Assembly (NCBI GenBank): GCA_034408855.1
Contig: JAWXCK010000029.1
Location: 1 to 64,000 of the forward strand
Length of the DNA: 64,000 bases
Reading direction: 5' to 3'
From: JAIYDQ01 sp034408855
GTDB taxonomy: Bacteria; Planctomycetota; Planctomycetia; Pirellulales; Pirellulaceae
Shown: positions 44,901 to 52,873 of the stretch, one piece after another
Layout: each line of letters begins with the position of its first letter
Position numbering within the stretch: the stretch's first letter is position 1
The notes under the pieces: model-generated
What the model saw: the letters and a program-made list of their open reading frames with translations, nothing else
Told to the model about the DNA's origin: nothing
Databases searched by the model: none
Made by a program: the position numbers and the translations under genes

Positions 44901-45293
44901 CCGCGAGAAGAAGAAGAGTTCAAACTTAGCTTCTACAACACCCTCACGACATGGATCGACATCGATCAGTTGCTTTCGCTTTTCAAATTAAAGCGGTCAG
45001 ATCTCGAAGACACGGAGCTCGTGGACGCAGGCATTCGAAAACTAGCCTATCGCTTGCCAACTTACATTACGATTAAGGACGTCAAAAAGCGTTGGGGGCA
45101 AGCTCAGGAGGATGTTTTCCCGGTCGCTCAATTCGAGAAGCTTTGGGGCGATATGTCGACGCTGCCAGAGATCCGATGTGAGTACTTTGCTGTTTCCACG
45201 ATGCGAGGTCAACAATTGAAAGATCCTGCTGAACTCGACGGTTGGGTCCGCGATGGTTCTGCGGCCTACGTAAACAGCTTGTGCTCTTGGTAA
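41904..45293 (+). CDS. GHMP (fucokinase-like) kinase fused to a UDPGP-type pyrophosphorylase
   Basis: A 1129-residue fusion. Residues 1-185 are helical. From about 190 a GHMP kinase is visible: VRMDFSHSGWSDIFF (substrate motif), IPKGSRLAVSTN at 326-337 in place of the ATP-loop GSGLGTSS, GGSGGGWQDSGG at 379-390 as in fucokinases and heptose kinases, and GGMSGGGMGFLF at 542-553. From about 755 a eukaryotic-type UDP-sugar pyrophosphorylase follows: TLAAGVGSRWTGGAGVVKGL, then HNIDTLGA and GGGLARVDGKLRLVE. Kinase plus pyrophosphorylase would convert a free sugar to a nucleotide sugar, as FKP does for fucose, but here the kinase comes first. The ATP loop is degenerate. Translationally coupled to the GalU-like gene. 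Confidence 0.75.
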   Translation: MNVPAHPKAPISVENIWIDTIVSDDEAVRNRSLESLCAGIDANGLLAVADRLDTFRKESDNLYHRVRAQFYLAAIYRFFLPKVFCETQTGLLEFDAYQHILHRRFNEAIDVLLVAQANDGPTLAVTSALAKAYHQIGFQTLADQVRRSVRTVRGNQWMFRIGHPSDHPLRLHKRLMEVDPHHRSFPILVERTSVRMDFSHSGWSDIFFLGMDYPEGARVVNAAINLGVYGRDEAPRPPVEAYLRVIDRPVLRLVSVDLGAEAELTEIDDIFDFAKDYLGLLKAALIASGVVPPAMEGCHRKVSELLKTLTGRADLGLEVVSQVNDIPKGSRLAVSTNLLGSLISVLMRATGQVEQLEGGLSEPERRLVTARAILGEWLGGSGGGWQDSGGIWPGIKLIHGCPATPDDPEYGISRGRLMPQHVELDLQRVSKESREKLQKSLILVYGGMAQNVGPILEMVTEKYLVRSEKEWEARLEATKILDQIIDALQDGDIRKVGELTTRNFFGPLQTIIPWCTNRFTESIIEQCRVRFGEQFWGFWMLGGMSGGGMGFLFDPSIQNIARPWLLETLVATKRAMQTRLPFAMDPVVYDFEINDRGTWSTLLTGEQAVLADGYYSIVTPKWLKRDMRELSPQTQRELLQLSSKIRLGNTSSSWLLDRILPQPPKTAEAVSNLKELLQSNGFDREQHEQIRNDLLTGRLGLSQNRLPSQTSISDVELDDVIDLRLANDSDDLKRSVDSQSSPNASSLGYSALVDGRVAVVTLAAGVGSRWTGGAGVVKGLYPFCKFNGRHRSFIELHLAKSRKISERYRTLIPHVFTTGYMTHEPMAKHLDEANRYDYPGPVYLSPGKSVGLRTVPTARDLQFFWEETSHQILDEQQQKIRAGLHIALMNWATTVGEASDYTDNVPMQCMHPVGHWYEIPNMLRNGLLHQMLSEHPQLQYLMLHNIDTLGATVNPKMLGQHIQSGSCLSFEVIGRRADDRGGGLARVDGKLRLVEGLALPREEEEFKLSFYNTLTTWIDIDQLLSLFKLKRSDLEDTELVDAGIRKLAYRLPTYITIKDVKKRWGQAQEDVFPVAQFEKLWGDMSTLPEIRCEYFAVSTMRGQQLKDPAELDGWVRDGSAAYVNSLCSW

Positions 45294-45350
45294 AGCGCCG
45301 ACGGCTCACCAAGATGGAGCTGTACCCCTTTTGGGACCGTCGAAATGCCT

Positions 45351-46157
45351 CTACCGCCGGCGGAATTTCCTGCGACTTTGTGGTTTCCGTGGGGCGGTCG
45401 ACGAGAAATTGGGCTGCGGTAAATCTCTCATGGCCGCATCCATTTGAGCTTCGTCGAGATCGTCACGTCGCGTCGCGAAGGCTCGATATATCGGCAGGTT
45501 TTGCTCGGCGGCCATAATCTCGCGTCGCGATCGACCATTCGGGTCTTCCGCCCAAGGATCTAATTGGTCGTGCCAACTAAAAAAAGACGGAACAATCATC
45601 CGGATATATTTCCAGTAGGCTTCGCTATCGGTTTGGAGGAATAGCAGGCCCCTCGGTTTGAGTACCTGATGAACCAGCCGCAGAAAGCTTGGTGTCATCA
45701 GCCGTAAATGACGATCCTCGTCCGAGTGGAACGGCTGAGGGTGGTAAATGTGGATTTCATCGATCGATCCAGATGCCAAATAATCGGTGAGAAATCGGAA
45801 TCCATCGCAAACCGAGAATCGAACGTTGGATAGTCCGCGCTGATTACCACGACGCGTAGCGTATCGAATGACGACCGGCAACATATCGATGCCGATATGA
45901 TCCGTTTCCGGTCTTCGGACAGCCGACGAAATAACAAAGCGTCCATTGCCACAACCGATGTCGAGTACCAACGGTGCGGATCGTCCGAAAACACTGGTCC
46001 AATCCATAGGGCCTTTTGCTGGTAGGCGTTTAATGGCGGTCTGAACCCAATGCTCACGTGACAGAATTGTTCCCGATATGGGAACGCCCAGTTCGTACTC
46101 GACTGAGGCGTCCTCGCCGCTTTCAGTTACCTGGGATTTCGAGCTTTTATAGTTCAT
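45351..46157 (-). CDS. trmB: tRNA (guanine-N7)-methyltransferase
   Basis: A 268-residue SAM-dependent enzyme methylating G46 of tRNA. The SAM motif is LVLDIGCGNGRFVI, followed by HIGIDMLP. The TrmB hallmark is IDEIHIYHPQPFHSDEDRHLRLMTPSFLRL (usual form I..fPDPWpKkrH.krR), here with YHPQPFHSDEDRH, an altered version. It ends in a basic tail (PRKPQSRRKFRRR). The substituted PDPW-K motif makes the exact substrate slightly less certain. Confidence 0.82.
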   Translation of the reverse strand: MNYKSSKSQVTESGEDASVEYELGVPISGTILSREHWVQTAIKRLPAKGPMDWTSVFGRSAPLVLDIGCGNGRFVISSAVRRPETDHIGIDMLPVVIRYATRRGNQRGLSNVRFSVCDGFRFLTDYLASGSIDEIHIYHPQPFHSDEDRHLRLMTPSFLRLVHQVLKPRGLLFLQTDSEAYWKYIRMIVPSFFSWHDQLDPWAEDPNGRSRREIMAAEQNLPIYRAFATRRDDLDEAQMDAAMRDLPQPNFSSTAPRKPQSRRKFRRR

Positions 46158-46236
46158 TCAACTGCATTTCCGTGTAATATTGAACGGGTCGATTTGCGTT
46201 TACTTTCCAAAGCGAATTATTCTCTGCACGCTTTCA

Positions 46237-46389
46237 ATGTTCACTATGTTAAATCGAAACGTCCAATTCATTGCAAATCACCCCAAGCCCGTAGTCGCCG
46301 CATTGGTTGTTCTGGCTTGCTTCTTGGTCTGGAGCAGTCTGTTTATCTTGCTACGATCGAATCGGAAAACCAATTCGCAATCGCGCTAA
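46237..46389 (+). CDS. Possible small membrane protein
   Basis: A 50-residue open frame from ATG 46237: MFTMLNRNVQFIANHPKPVV, then a strong hydrophobic segment (AALVVLACFLVWSSLFILL) and a basic tail. An in-frame TTG at 46180 would extend it. It stands alone between trmB and the DUF3127 gene. No ribosome site is evident, so this is a candidate only. Confidence 0.35.
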   Translation: MFTMLNRNVQFIANHPKPVVAALVVLACFLVWSSLFILLRSNRKTNSQSR

Positions 46390-46581
46390 TCGCTTGGGTT
46401 TGCGCTGCGGTTGCTTCGGTCGTCTCGACGATTTGTGCGACGATCATCGTCACACGGCTTTGCCGTTCGGCAGTGTAAAAGTGGCCTAAGCATCCAGCTT
46501 GCGATAGACGCAATCGCAAGCTGGAAGCTTACGCCACGTTCGTCGTTTGCGACTCCTTGGTGATTCACCTCGGGTTGCAAT
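46390..46581. repeat. Short spacer with dispersed repeat, copy 3
   Basis: The AAGCTGGAAGCTTACGCCAC repeat lies at 46515-46541 (CGCAAG to GTTCG), nearly identical to the copy at 63340. Nothing else was recognised between the small membrane frame and the DUF3127 gene stop. Confidence 0.6.
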
Positions 46582-46959
46582 TCAAAACGGAACGTCGCCA
46601 CCGTCGTCGTACGATTCTTGGTCGAGAGTTGTATTGATGTCGTCCGGCGCAGTTTTAACTGAACTGCCCGACGTGCGGCGAAAGCTGGTGGCCTCGGCGC
46701 TTATAAAGAACTTGACTTCGCTTTCAGCGTCGCGTTGCCACTTGCGACCGCCCAATCGGTAGTTCACCTCGATTTCGTCACCGATCGATAGTTCGTCGAC
46801 ACTGTCGCATGAATCACCGATAAATTCGAAGGGGACGTAGTTTGCGAACCGACCGTTATCTTGTTCCAAGACCACAAGTCGCTTACGAAATCCTTTTTGG
46901 CCAAAGGTCTTCGTGGCTTCAATGACGTGAACCACTCCCTTAAACTTAGTCTCGCTCAT
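46582..46959 (-). CDS. DUF3127 protein with an SSB-like acidic tip
   Basis: A 125-residue protein: GVVHVIEATKTFGQKGFRKRLVVLEQ, then YVPFEFIGD and IGDEIEVNYRLGGRKWQR, the conserved blocks of DUF3127, a predicted OB-fold family. The C-terminus is a disordered Thr/Ser-rich linker ending DDGGDVPF, strikingly like the DDIPF tip by which single-stranded DNA-binding proteins recruit partners. A nucleic-acid-binding role related to SSB is inferred from this; no activity is known to me. Confidence 0.8.
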   Translation of the reverse strand: MSETKFKGVVHVIEATKTFGQKGFRKRLVVLEQDNGRFANYVPFEFIGDSCDSVDELSIGDEIEVNYRLGGRKWQRDAESEVKFFISAEATSFRRTSGSSVKTAPDDINTTLDQESYDDGGDVPF

Positions 46960-47272
46960 CTTTTATTCATGCACCCAGTAATAGCGTCGGTCAACAAAAT
47001 TGTCAGTCCATATACGTTTAGTGTCATTCCCAGTAGCTGCGGAAAACACTTCGAGCAGTTTACAGCGCATTGAACTCGTCGAACAGTGTTGAATTACTTT
47101 TCATCCATGCAAGGCGGTCAAGTTGGCAGACTCGTCGGTGACAGGGCCAAGAACGTCTAGCTACCGTTTTATCGTTACGACCGCACCATTTCACGTGACC
47201 GATATCCTTTTCGTAACTGTTAGAGTCAATTGATTCAGTTGCCTCTGTTTGGAGAGTCGATGGCTTAGCAAT
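46960..47272. other. Spacer without a recognised gene
   Basis: A 74-codon minus-strand frame exists at 47060-47284 but has no recognisable family or ribosome site and overlaps the start of the next gene. No hairpin or promoter stands out. Confidence 0.5.
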
Positions 47273-47773
47273 ATGTCCACTCACACTTCACAATTCTCGA
47301 ATTCGCCAAGCGACCATCACTGGGATGCGTTCGTCGCTTCGTTGCATCGAGTCTGGGAATATGCCCCCGACTTTTCGCCGACGGGACCGACGAATCTTTC
47401 TGGGCGAATAGTTCTGCTGATCGACCAGGACGCGGCCCATAACGAACAACTCTGCGATCACCTGAAGCGGCTCGGGGCAGCGGCCATTGCAGCAGGCACT
47501 TTGGAGGACGGCTTACGTGAGCTTACTCATCATTCCATTGAATTGATTGTGCTGGGAACCAATTTCGGCGACGAAACTGCGCTGCGATTCTGTCGCGAAG
47601 TTTGCGACGCAAGCAGGACAATGCATATCCCTATTATTGTGCTCGCCGACGACGCTAGCCCGGAAATGGTTTGGCAAGCACGTCGTGAAGGGGCCAAGTT
47701 TTACTTGCGAAAACCCTATGATCCGTACGTACTTCTTACCCTCATGTCGGCTGCGCTTGAACCGCTGGAGTGA
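47273..47773 (+). CDS. Degenerate receiver (response-regulator-like) protein
   Basis: 166 residues from ATG 47273; a TTG at 47249 is possible. After a 45-residue leader, a CheY-like fold is visible: GRIVLLIDQDAAHNEQL (acidic pocket), ELIVLGTNFGDETALRF where the phospho-acceptor Asp should be (Gly instead), IPIIVLADDASPE (the Thr/Ser strand) and FYLRKPYDPYVLLTLM with the conserved Lys-Pro. Without the phosphorylatable Asp it is probably a pseudo-receiver used for protein interaction. No output domain is present. It precedes aroK by 54 bases. Confidence 0.75.
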   Translation: MSTHTSQFSNSPSDHHWDAFVASLHRVWEYAPDFSPTGPTNLSGRIVLLIDQDAAHNEQLCDHLKRLGAAAIAAGTLEDGLRELTHHSIELIVLGTNFGDETALRFCREVCDASRTMHIPIIVLADDASPEMVWQARREGAKFYLRKPYDPYVLLTLMSAALEPLE

Positions 47774-47827
47774 ATTGTCAGGTAGTACCACTCGTAGCAA
47801 ACTCCGGGCGTTTGTTATACTGTCCGG

Positions 47828-48385
47828 ATGGAAAGAGCTATTTTTCTCGTCGGATATCGTGGGAGCGGCAAGTCGAGCATCGGACAGCGACTGGCTGAAC
47901 TTCTCGGTCGACCATTGATCGATAGCGACGATTGCATCGAGACGGCCAGCCATAAGTCGATTCGCGAGATTTTTGCCGACTCGGGCGAAGAAGCCTTTCG
48001 AGCCTTGGAAACCAAGGCAATTAAGAATATCGTCGAGCGAAAAGACGCCGTTGTCGTATCGCTCGGTGGGGGGGCCGTCCTTCGCAAACAGAATCGCGAT
48101 CTGATTGCAAAGCATGGCGTGGCTGTTTGGTTGCAGGTTTCTGCCAAGCAAGCTGCCAATCGCATCCAGGCAGACCATTCAACTGCCAAGCGACGACCGG
48201 CCTTGACGCAGTTGGCCGGTTACGACGAAATTGTCCGTCTCTTGGAAATCCGCGAACCAATCTATCGAGATGTTGCTGATTTTATCATCCAGACCGACGG
48301 ACGTACTATTGAAGAACTCGCTCAACAGATTGCAGATTGGTACACTGAGTCTTTACGAAGCCAAGGCACAGCAATCGAACAATGA
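47828..48385 (+). CDS. aroK: Shikimate kinase
   Basis: A 185-residue cytoplasmic P-loop kinase phosphorylating shikimate in aromatic amino acid synthesis. Walker A is GYRGSGKS (9-16), the substrate Asp in LIDSDDCIE (about 31-39), the SLGGGAVLR loop that binds shikimate, and the lid Arg region TAKRRPALT. Its length is normal. Its stop overlaps the start of the prepilin peptidase gene (ATGATG). Confidence 0.92.
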   Translation: MERAIFLVGYRGSGKSSIGQRLAELLGRPLIDSDDCIETASHKSIREIFADSGEEAFRALETKAIKNIVERKDAVVVSLGGGAVLRKQNRDLIAKHGVAVWLQVSAKQAANRIQADHSTAKRRPALTQLAGYDEIVRLLEIREPIYRDVADFIIQTDGRTIEELAQQIADWYTESLRSQGTAIEQ

Positions 48386-49686
48386 TGAACGCATGGATGG
48401 GTTTACAGTTAGAATGGCAAATCGTCATTGTGTTCATCATCGGCTTCATGCTTGGACCAATGATCAACTGGGCAATCTACAACCTTGCTTACTTCCCTCG
48501 TCCGATCAGCCCATGGTGGCGAAGTCGATTTCGTGTTTGCGTCGAAAAGGGAGCCGAAGCGGAATATGAAAAACTGGTTAGTAGTACAGCTAAGTACGGT
48601 ATGGTTCACATTCCGATCATGGGATGGCTTTTCCTTAGGCCTGACTCGTCGACGCATGGAAAACTTTTTTGGCTGCGACCTTGTCTGATAGAGTTGTTGT
48701 TTCCATGTTTTCTCGGATGGCTGTTCTGGTACGAAGTCACCGGAGGTTTGCTACCAGCCCTCGCATTGCCGCCGGCAGCTCGCATTCAACCGTCGCTGCA
48801 CCTTCAGTTTTTTGCGCACAGTGTTTTATGTTGTTTCATGTGTGTGGCCACGTTCATCGATTTTGATGAGCGCACGATTCCGGATGTGATTACGATTCCA
48901 GCGACGTTGCTTGGGCTTATCGGCGCGATTTGCTTTTCAAATTGGCATCTTTGGACTTCGATAGTGGATCCGGCGACGAATGCTTGGCCATCGACCTTGC
49001 ATTACGATTCACCATGGTGGTTTTCGGTGTGGACAGGCACCAAAGGGCTCAGCATCGGTCTTGCGGCCTACTCGATCTGGTGTTTTGCATTGGCCGATCG
49101 ACGATTGATTTTGCGTCGAGGGTGGCGGAAGGCAATCGTCTATTTTTTGGCAGGCCTCATTCGATTTCCAACTTGGAAATATCTTGTCGGAATATGGCTT
49201 GTTGGTTCGATTGCCATTTCGATCGCGTGGCAAATGTTAACACCCATGGGGCAACAGTCGCTTCTGTCGAGTCTGCTAGGTATTCTCATCGGCGGAATGA
49301 CCGTCTGGATGATTCGCTGCATTGCAGGATTAGCCATCGGTGTTGAAGCCCTTGGATTTGGCGACGTGACGTTGATGGCGATGGTGGGCGCGTATTTAGG
49401 ATGGCAACCGACGGCGATCGCGTTTTTCATTTCACCAATGATCGCGTTGGTGTTCGTCTTAATTCGTTATGTCGTGACTGGAGATAACCAAACGCCATTT
49501 GGCCCGTACCTTTGTGTGGGCGTGCTGGTAACATTTCTTTTTTGGGACAAGATTTGGAACGGCTATTTTCAGGACATGCTGTTGGTGATGGGTTCGGTAC
49601 TAGGGCCACTTGCATTGGCTTTCTTGGTGCTAACTTTCATACTGTTGTGGTTTTGGCGACTGATCAAAGGGCTCGTCTTTTCCTGA
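48382..49686 (+). CDS. Prepilin peptidase, A24-type, with extra membrane segments
   Basis: A 434-residue polytopic aspartic protease, longer than PilD (about 290). The two catalytic aspartates are in FIDFDERTIPDVITIP and ALGFGDVTLMAMVGAYLGW (GxGD motif). The N-terminal part has the family's GPMINWAIYNLAYFPRPISPWW, equivalent to the VIYRLP.I.....RS.C segment but without its zinc cysteines. It would process type IV pilin or pseudopilin leaders at the inner membrane. Its ATG overlaps the aroK stop. Confidence 0.88.
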   Translation: MMNAWMGLQLEWQIVIVFIIGFMLGPMINWAIYNLAYFPRPISPWWRSRFRVCVEKGAEAEYEKLVSSTAKYGMVHIPIMGWLFLRPDSSTHGKLFWLRPCLIELLFPCFLGWLFWYEVTGGLLPALALPPAARIQPSLHLQFFAHSVLCCFMCVATFIDFDERTIPDVITIPATLLGLIGAICFSNWHLWTSIVDPATNAWPSTLHYDSPWWFSVWTGTKGLSIGLAAYSIWCFALADRRLILRRGWRKAIVYFLAGLIRFPTWKYLVGIWLVGSIAISIAWQMLTPMGQQSLLSSLLGILIGGMTVWMIRCIAGLAIGVEALGFGDVTLMAMVGAYLGWQPTAIAFFISPMIALVFVLIRYVVTGDNQTPFGPYLCVGVLVTFLFWDKIWNGYFQDMLLVMGSVLGPLALAFLVLTFILLWFWRLIKGLVFS

Positions 49687-49700
49687 CTAGCTTGAATAAC

Positions 49701-50141
49701 ATGACGGATCGAGAGATTACAGTAGGTCGCAATGTCGTAGGCTGGCGATATGGGGTCATCGAAGTTCGCGATGGTAGGGAGTATAACATTCGGCGGCGTT
49801 GGATTCCGAAAATACCCAATCTATGCCAAGCTTGGATCGATCGGAAATGGCGACGACTACCCAACACTGATTTGAGAATTTACTACAATCTGCCGTTGAG
49901 TTCCCCTGGTTTCCTGGTTTTGGCATACGCGCTCTCAGGTCGAAACGGTACGCTTGCGACGCTGAGAATGGGTCTGCGGGTTTTGGACGAGGTCGGTAAG
50001 CTTCATCGCGTTCAGGCGATCGTTTGTCATGCGACGGAACCAAAGCTTACCGAGAAAGTAATGGAATATTTTGGCTATGTGCGACACGCTCCTCAACTAA
50101 AGGGTCACCACTATATCAAGCGACTCATCGACCGAGAGTAA
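49701..50141 (+). CDS. Hypothetical protein, 146 residues
   Basis: The ATG at 49701 lies 14 bases after the prepilin peptidase stop; longer in-frame starts reach back into that gene. There is no signal or membrane segment. LRMGLRVLDEVGKLHRVQAIVCHATEPKLTEKVMEYFGYVRHAP resembles the last strands and helix of GNAT acetyltransferases, where a partner's N-terminus would be GRNVVGWRYGVIEVRD. That resemblance is weak. Probably co-transcribed with the two genes before it. Confidence 0.6.
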   Translation: MTDREITVGRNVVGWRYGVIEVRDGREYNIRRRWIPKIPNLCQAWIDRKWRRLPNTDLRIYYNLPLSSPGFLVLAYALSGRNGTLATLRMGLRVLDEVGKLHRVQAIVCHATEPKLTEKVMEYFGYVRHAPQLKGHHYIKRLIDRE

Positions 50142-50361
50142 GAAGTTAGCCGGCCCTACGCCGATAACCGCTGACACGGCCGAACATGCTCGACTGCGAT
50201 CGAGTCATCTTCGGGAGAGCAACTGGCAACGATGGGGAACGTATCTCTCCGAGCGACAGTGGGGGACCGTTCGCGAAGATTACTCAGAAGGGCAGGAGGC
50301 GTGGCTTTTTTTCCCCCATGACCATGCGAGGTCGCGAGCGTATCGCTGGGGAGAAGATGGT

Positions 50362-52869
50362 TTGATGGGAATTTGCGATCGAGAAGGGCGATTGAATTTT
50401 TCGTTTGCTTTGTGGAATGGCCGCGATCCGATCTTGAAAGAACGACTCTTCGGCGTCCCTGGTCCTGAGGGGAATCACGGTGAGGATGTTAAGGAATGTT
50501 ACTATTATCTCGATGCAACGCCGACAACTTCTTATGCTCGTGGACTCTATAAGTATCCGCATGCCCGCTTTCCCTACGAAGAATTGGCCGATGTCAACAA
50601 ACGTCGATCGCGGAAGGAGCGCGAGTACGAACTGACCGATACTGGGTTGCTCGACGAAGGACATTATTTTGACTGTGTGGTCGAATATGCCAAAGCCGGC
50701 CCTGATGACTTGCTGATGAAACTGACCGTATTCAATCGCGGTCCGATCCCGCAAGCGATACACGTTTTGCCAACGCTCTGGTTTCGCAACTCGTGGATTT
50801 GGGGATGCGAACATGAAGGCTGCACCGTCAAACCTCGGATGCGACTCAATGCCGATGGTACCGTTCTCACGGACCACGAGTCCCTTAAGAAATTTGTTTT
50901 CCGCTGCAATTTCGGCAATAACGCCGTTGGCACTGGCAGCAACAAGCCGATTTGGCTCTTTACAGAAAACGAAACCAACCCCAATCGACACACCGGTCAG
51001 CCGTCATCTGGAAATTTTTACAAAGATGCGTTTCATCGGTATGTCGTCAATGGCGAATACAAAGCGGTCGATGCTCGCAATATGGGGACGAAGGCGGCTG
51101 CCTATTATATGGCCATCGTCCAGCCAGATCAGCCCTTGGAAATCCACTGTCGACTCAGTGCGGAAGGTCTCGTGAGCAACGAGCAAGCTTTCGGCGATGG
51201 TTTTGAACAAGTCTTTGTCGATCGCCAACGCGAAGCCGATGAATTTTACGCATCGGTCATCCCGTCGTCGCTTTGTGACGAAGAAAAGAGTGTTTCACGG
51301 AAAGCATACGCCGGGTTGATTTGGACAAAGCAGTTCTATCATTACATCATCGATGCTTGGATCAAAGGCGATCCCAATGGACCGCCTGCTCCCGAGGCTC
51401 GACGCACGGGTCGAAACAGCGATTGGCATCATCTATTCAATCGCGACGTCATCTCGATGCCCGACAAGTGGGAGTATCCCTGGTATGCCGCTTGGGACTT
51501 GGCATTTCATATGATTCCGATGTCTAAGGTCGATCCGGAATTCGCAAAGAGCCAGTTGATCTTATTCTTGCGCGAATGGTACATGCATCCCAACGGTCAG
51601 ATTCCAGCTTATGAATGGGCGCTCGGCGACGTGAATCCGCCGGTCCATGCCTGGGCCTGTTGGGAAGTTTATCTGGCCAGCGGACCGCCCGGTAAACGCG
51701 ATCGAGAGTTTTTGTCGAGAACGTTCCAGAAGCTGCTCTTGAATTTCACCTGGTGGGTCAATCGCAAAGACACGCGCGGCGATCATGTTTTTAGCGGCGG
51801 CTTTCTCGGACTTGATAATATCGGTGTGTTTGATCGCAGCAAGCCGCTACCGGGCGGTGGGACGCTCGATCAGGCCGACGCTACTGCTTGGATGGCGTTC
51901 TTTTGCGGCAACATGTTGCAAATGGCACTTGAGCTAGCTGAAGAGGATCAAGCCTATGCTGACATGGCAAGTAAATTCTTCGAGCACTATGTCGCGATTG
52001 CTGAAGCCATGAATTCGCTCCATGGAACTGGACTTTGGGATGAAGCAGATGGATTTTACTATGACCATCTCCTTCGAGAGGGAAAGAGCATACCAATGCG
52101 AGTTCGCTCGATGGTCGGGCTCATTCCGCTTTGCACCGGCGTTATACTTTACGAAGAGATCATCAATCGACTGCCGGGCTTTCAACGCCGAATGAATTGG
52201 TTTCTCAAGAATCGTGGCGAAATGTCGCTGCAAATGACATATCTCGAGCGGCTTTGTCCTAAAACGCAAGCCTTTGGGTTGCGGTTGCTGGCGATACCCT
52301 CGATGGATCGATTCAAGAGACTGCTATCCTATCTCGTCGACGAAAACGAGTTCCTTTCGCCATTTGGAATTCGCTCAATGTCAGCAGTCCATCGTGACAA
52401 ACCGTTCGTCTTCCCACATGCACATGGAGTCGAATCGGTTGGATATGAGCCAGGTGAAAGCGATTCGTACATGTTCGGCGGTAATAGCAACTGGCGAGGC
52501 CCGATTTGGTTCCCGCTAAACTACCTTATCATCCAGGCCCTTCGCAAATATCACGAGTACTATGGCGACTCATTTACCGCCGAGTGTCCAACCGGGTCTG
52601 GTGTCCAGATGAATTTGAAACAGATCGCCGATGAGATTGAGCGGCGACTCGTATCGCTTTTTAAGACCGACGAAACTGGAAAAGTTCCGTGTCATGGAAA
52701 CGTCCCGCACTATCAAAACGATTCGCACTGGAAGGATCTACCGTTGTTTTACGAGTTCTTTCATGGCGACAGCGGTGCAGGCTTAGGCGCCAGCCACCAA
52801 ACTGGCTGGACCGCCCTAGTCGCTTCGATGCTCGAACATTCGGCGAGTCATCGCAAGACTCATTCCTGA
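50362..52869 (+). CDS. GH63-like glucosidase/MGH1-type glycoside hydrolase, start uncertain
   Basis: An 835-residue frame from TTG 50362 (ATG at 50365). The protein is clearly longer: the same frame is open from 50101 and encodes NWQRWGTYLSERQWGTVRED, then YSEGQEAWLFFPHDHARSRA, then YRWGEDG, which is the conserved N-terminus of this family, but contains no ATG, GTG or TTG. So either a rare start (ATA at 50164 or CTG at 50191) is used or a sequencing error hides the start. The body has GPEGNHGEDVKECYYYLDATP, NRDVISMPDKWEYPWYAAWDLAFHM with catalytic acids, and FMFGGNSNWRGPIWFPLNYL-like blocks of GH63/GH15-type (alpha/alpha)6 barrels. No signal peptide. It probably hydrolyses cytoplasmic alpha-glucosides. 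Confidence 0.82.
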   Translation: MMGICDREGRLNFSFALWNGRDPILKERLFGVPGPEGNHGEDVKECYYYLDATPTTSYARGLYKYPHARFPYEELADVNKRRSRKEREYELTDTGLLDEGHYFDCVVEYAKAGPDDLLMKLTVFNRGPIPQAIHVLPTLWFRNSWIWGCEHEGCTVKPRMRLNADGTVLTDHESLKKFVFRCNFGNNAVGTGSNKPIWLFTENETNPNRHTGQPSSGNFYKDAFHRYVVNGEYKAVDARNMGTKAAAYYMAIVQPDQPLEIHCRLSAEGLVSNEQAFGDGFEQVFVDRQREADEFYASVIPSSLCDEEKSVSRKAYAGLIWTKQFYHYIIDAWIKGDPNGPPAPEARRTGRNSDWHHLFNRDVISMPDKWEYPWYAAWDLAFHMIPMSKVDPEFAKSQLILFLREWYMHPNGQIPAYEWALGDVNPPVHAWACWEVYLASGPPGKRDREFLSRTFQKLLLNFTWWVNRKDTRGDHVFSGGFLGLDNIGVFDRSKPLPGGGTLDQADATAWMAFFCGNMLQMALELAEEDQAYADMASKFFEHYVAIAEAMNSLHGTGLWDEADGFYYDHLLREGKSIPMRVRSMVGLIPLCTGVILYEEIINRLPGFQRRMNWFLKNRGEMSLQMTYLERLCPKTQAFGLRLLAIPSMDRFKRLLSYLVDENEFLSPFGIRSMSAVHRDKPFVFPHAHGVESVGYEPGESDSYMFGGNSNWRGPIWFPLNYLIIQALRKYHEYYGDSFTAECPTGSGVQMNLKQIADEIERRLVSLFKTDETGKVPCHGNVPHYQNDSHWKDLPLFYEFFHGDSGAGLGASHQTGWTALVASMLEHSASHRKTHS

Positions 52870-52873
52870 TCGT

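Noticed and set aside
47060..47284. 74-codon minus-strand frame in a spacer
   Set aside because: No family resemblance, no ribosome site, and overlap with the receiver gene start; left as unassigned spacer.
50284..50991. 235-codon minus-strand frame
   Set aside because: Antisense to the glucosidase gene, whose conserved N-terminal motifs run through it on the plus strand.
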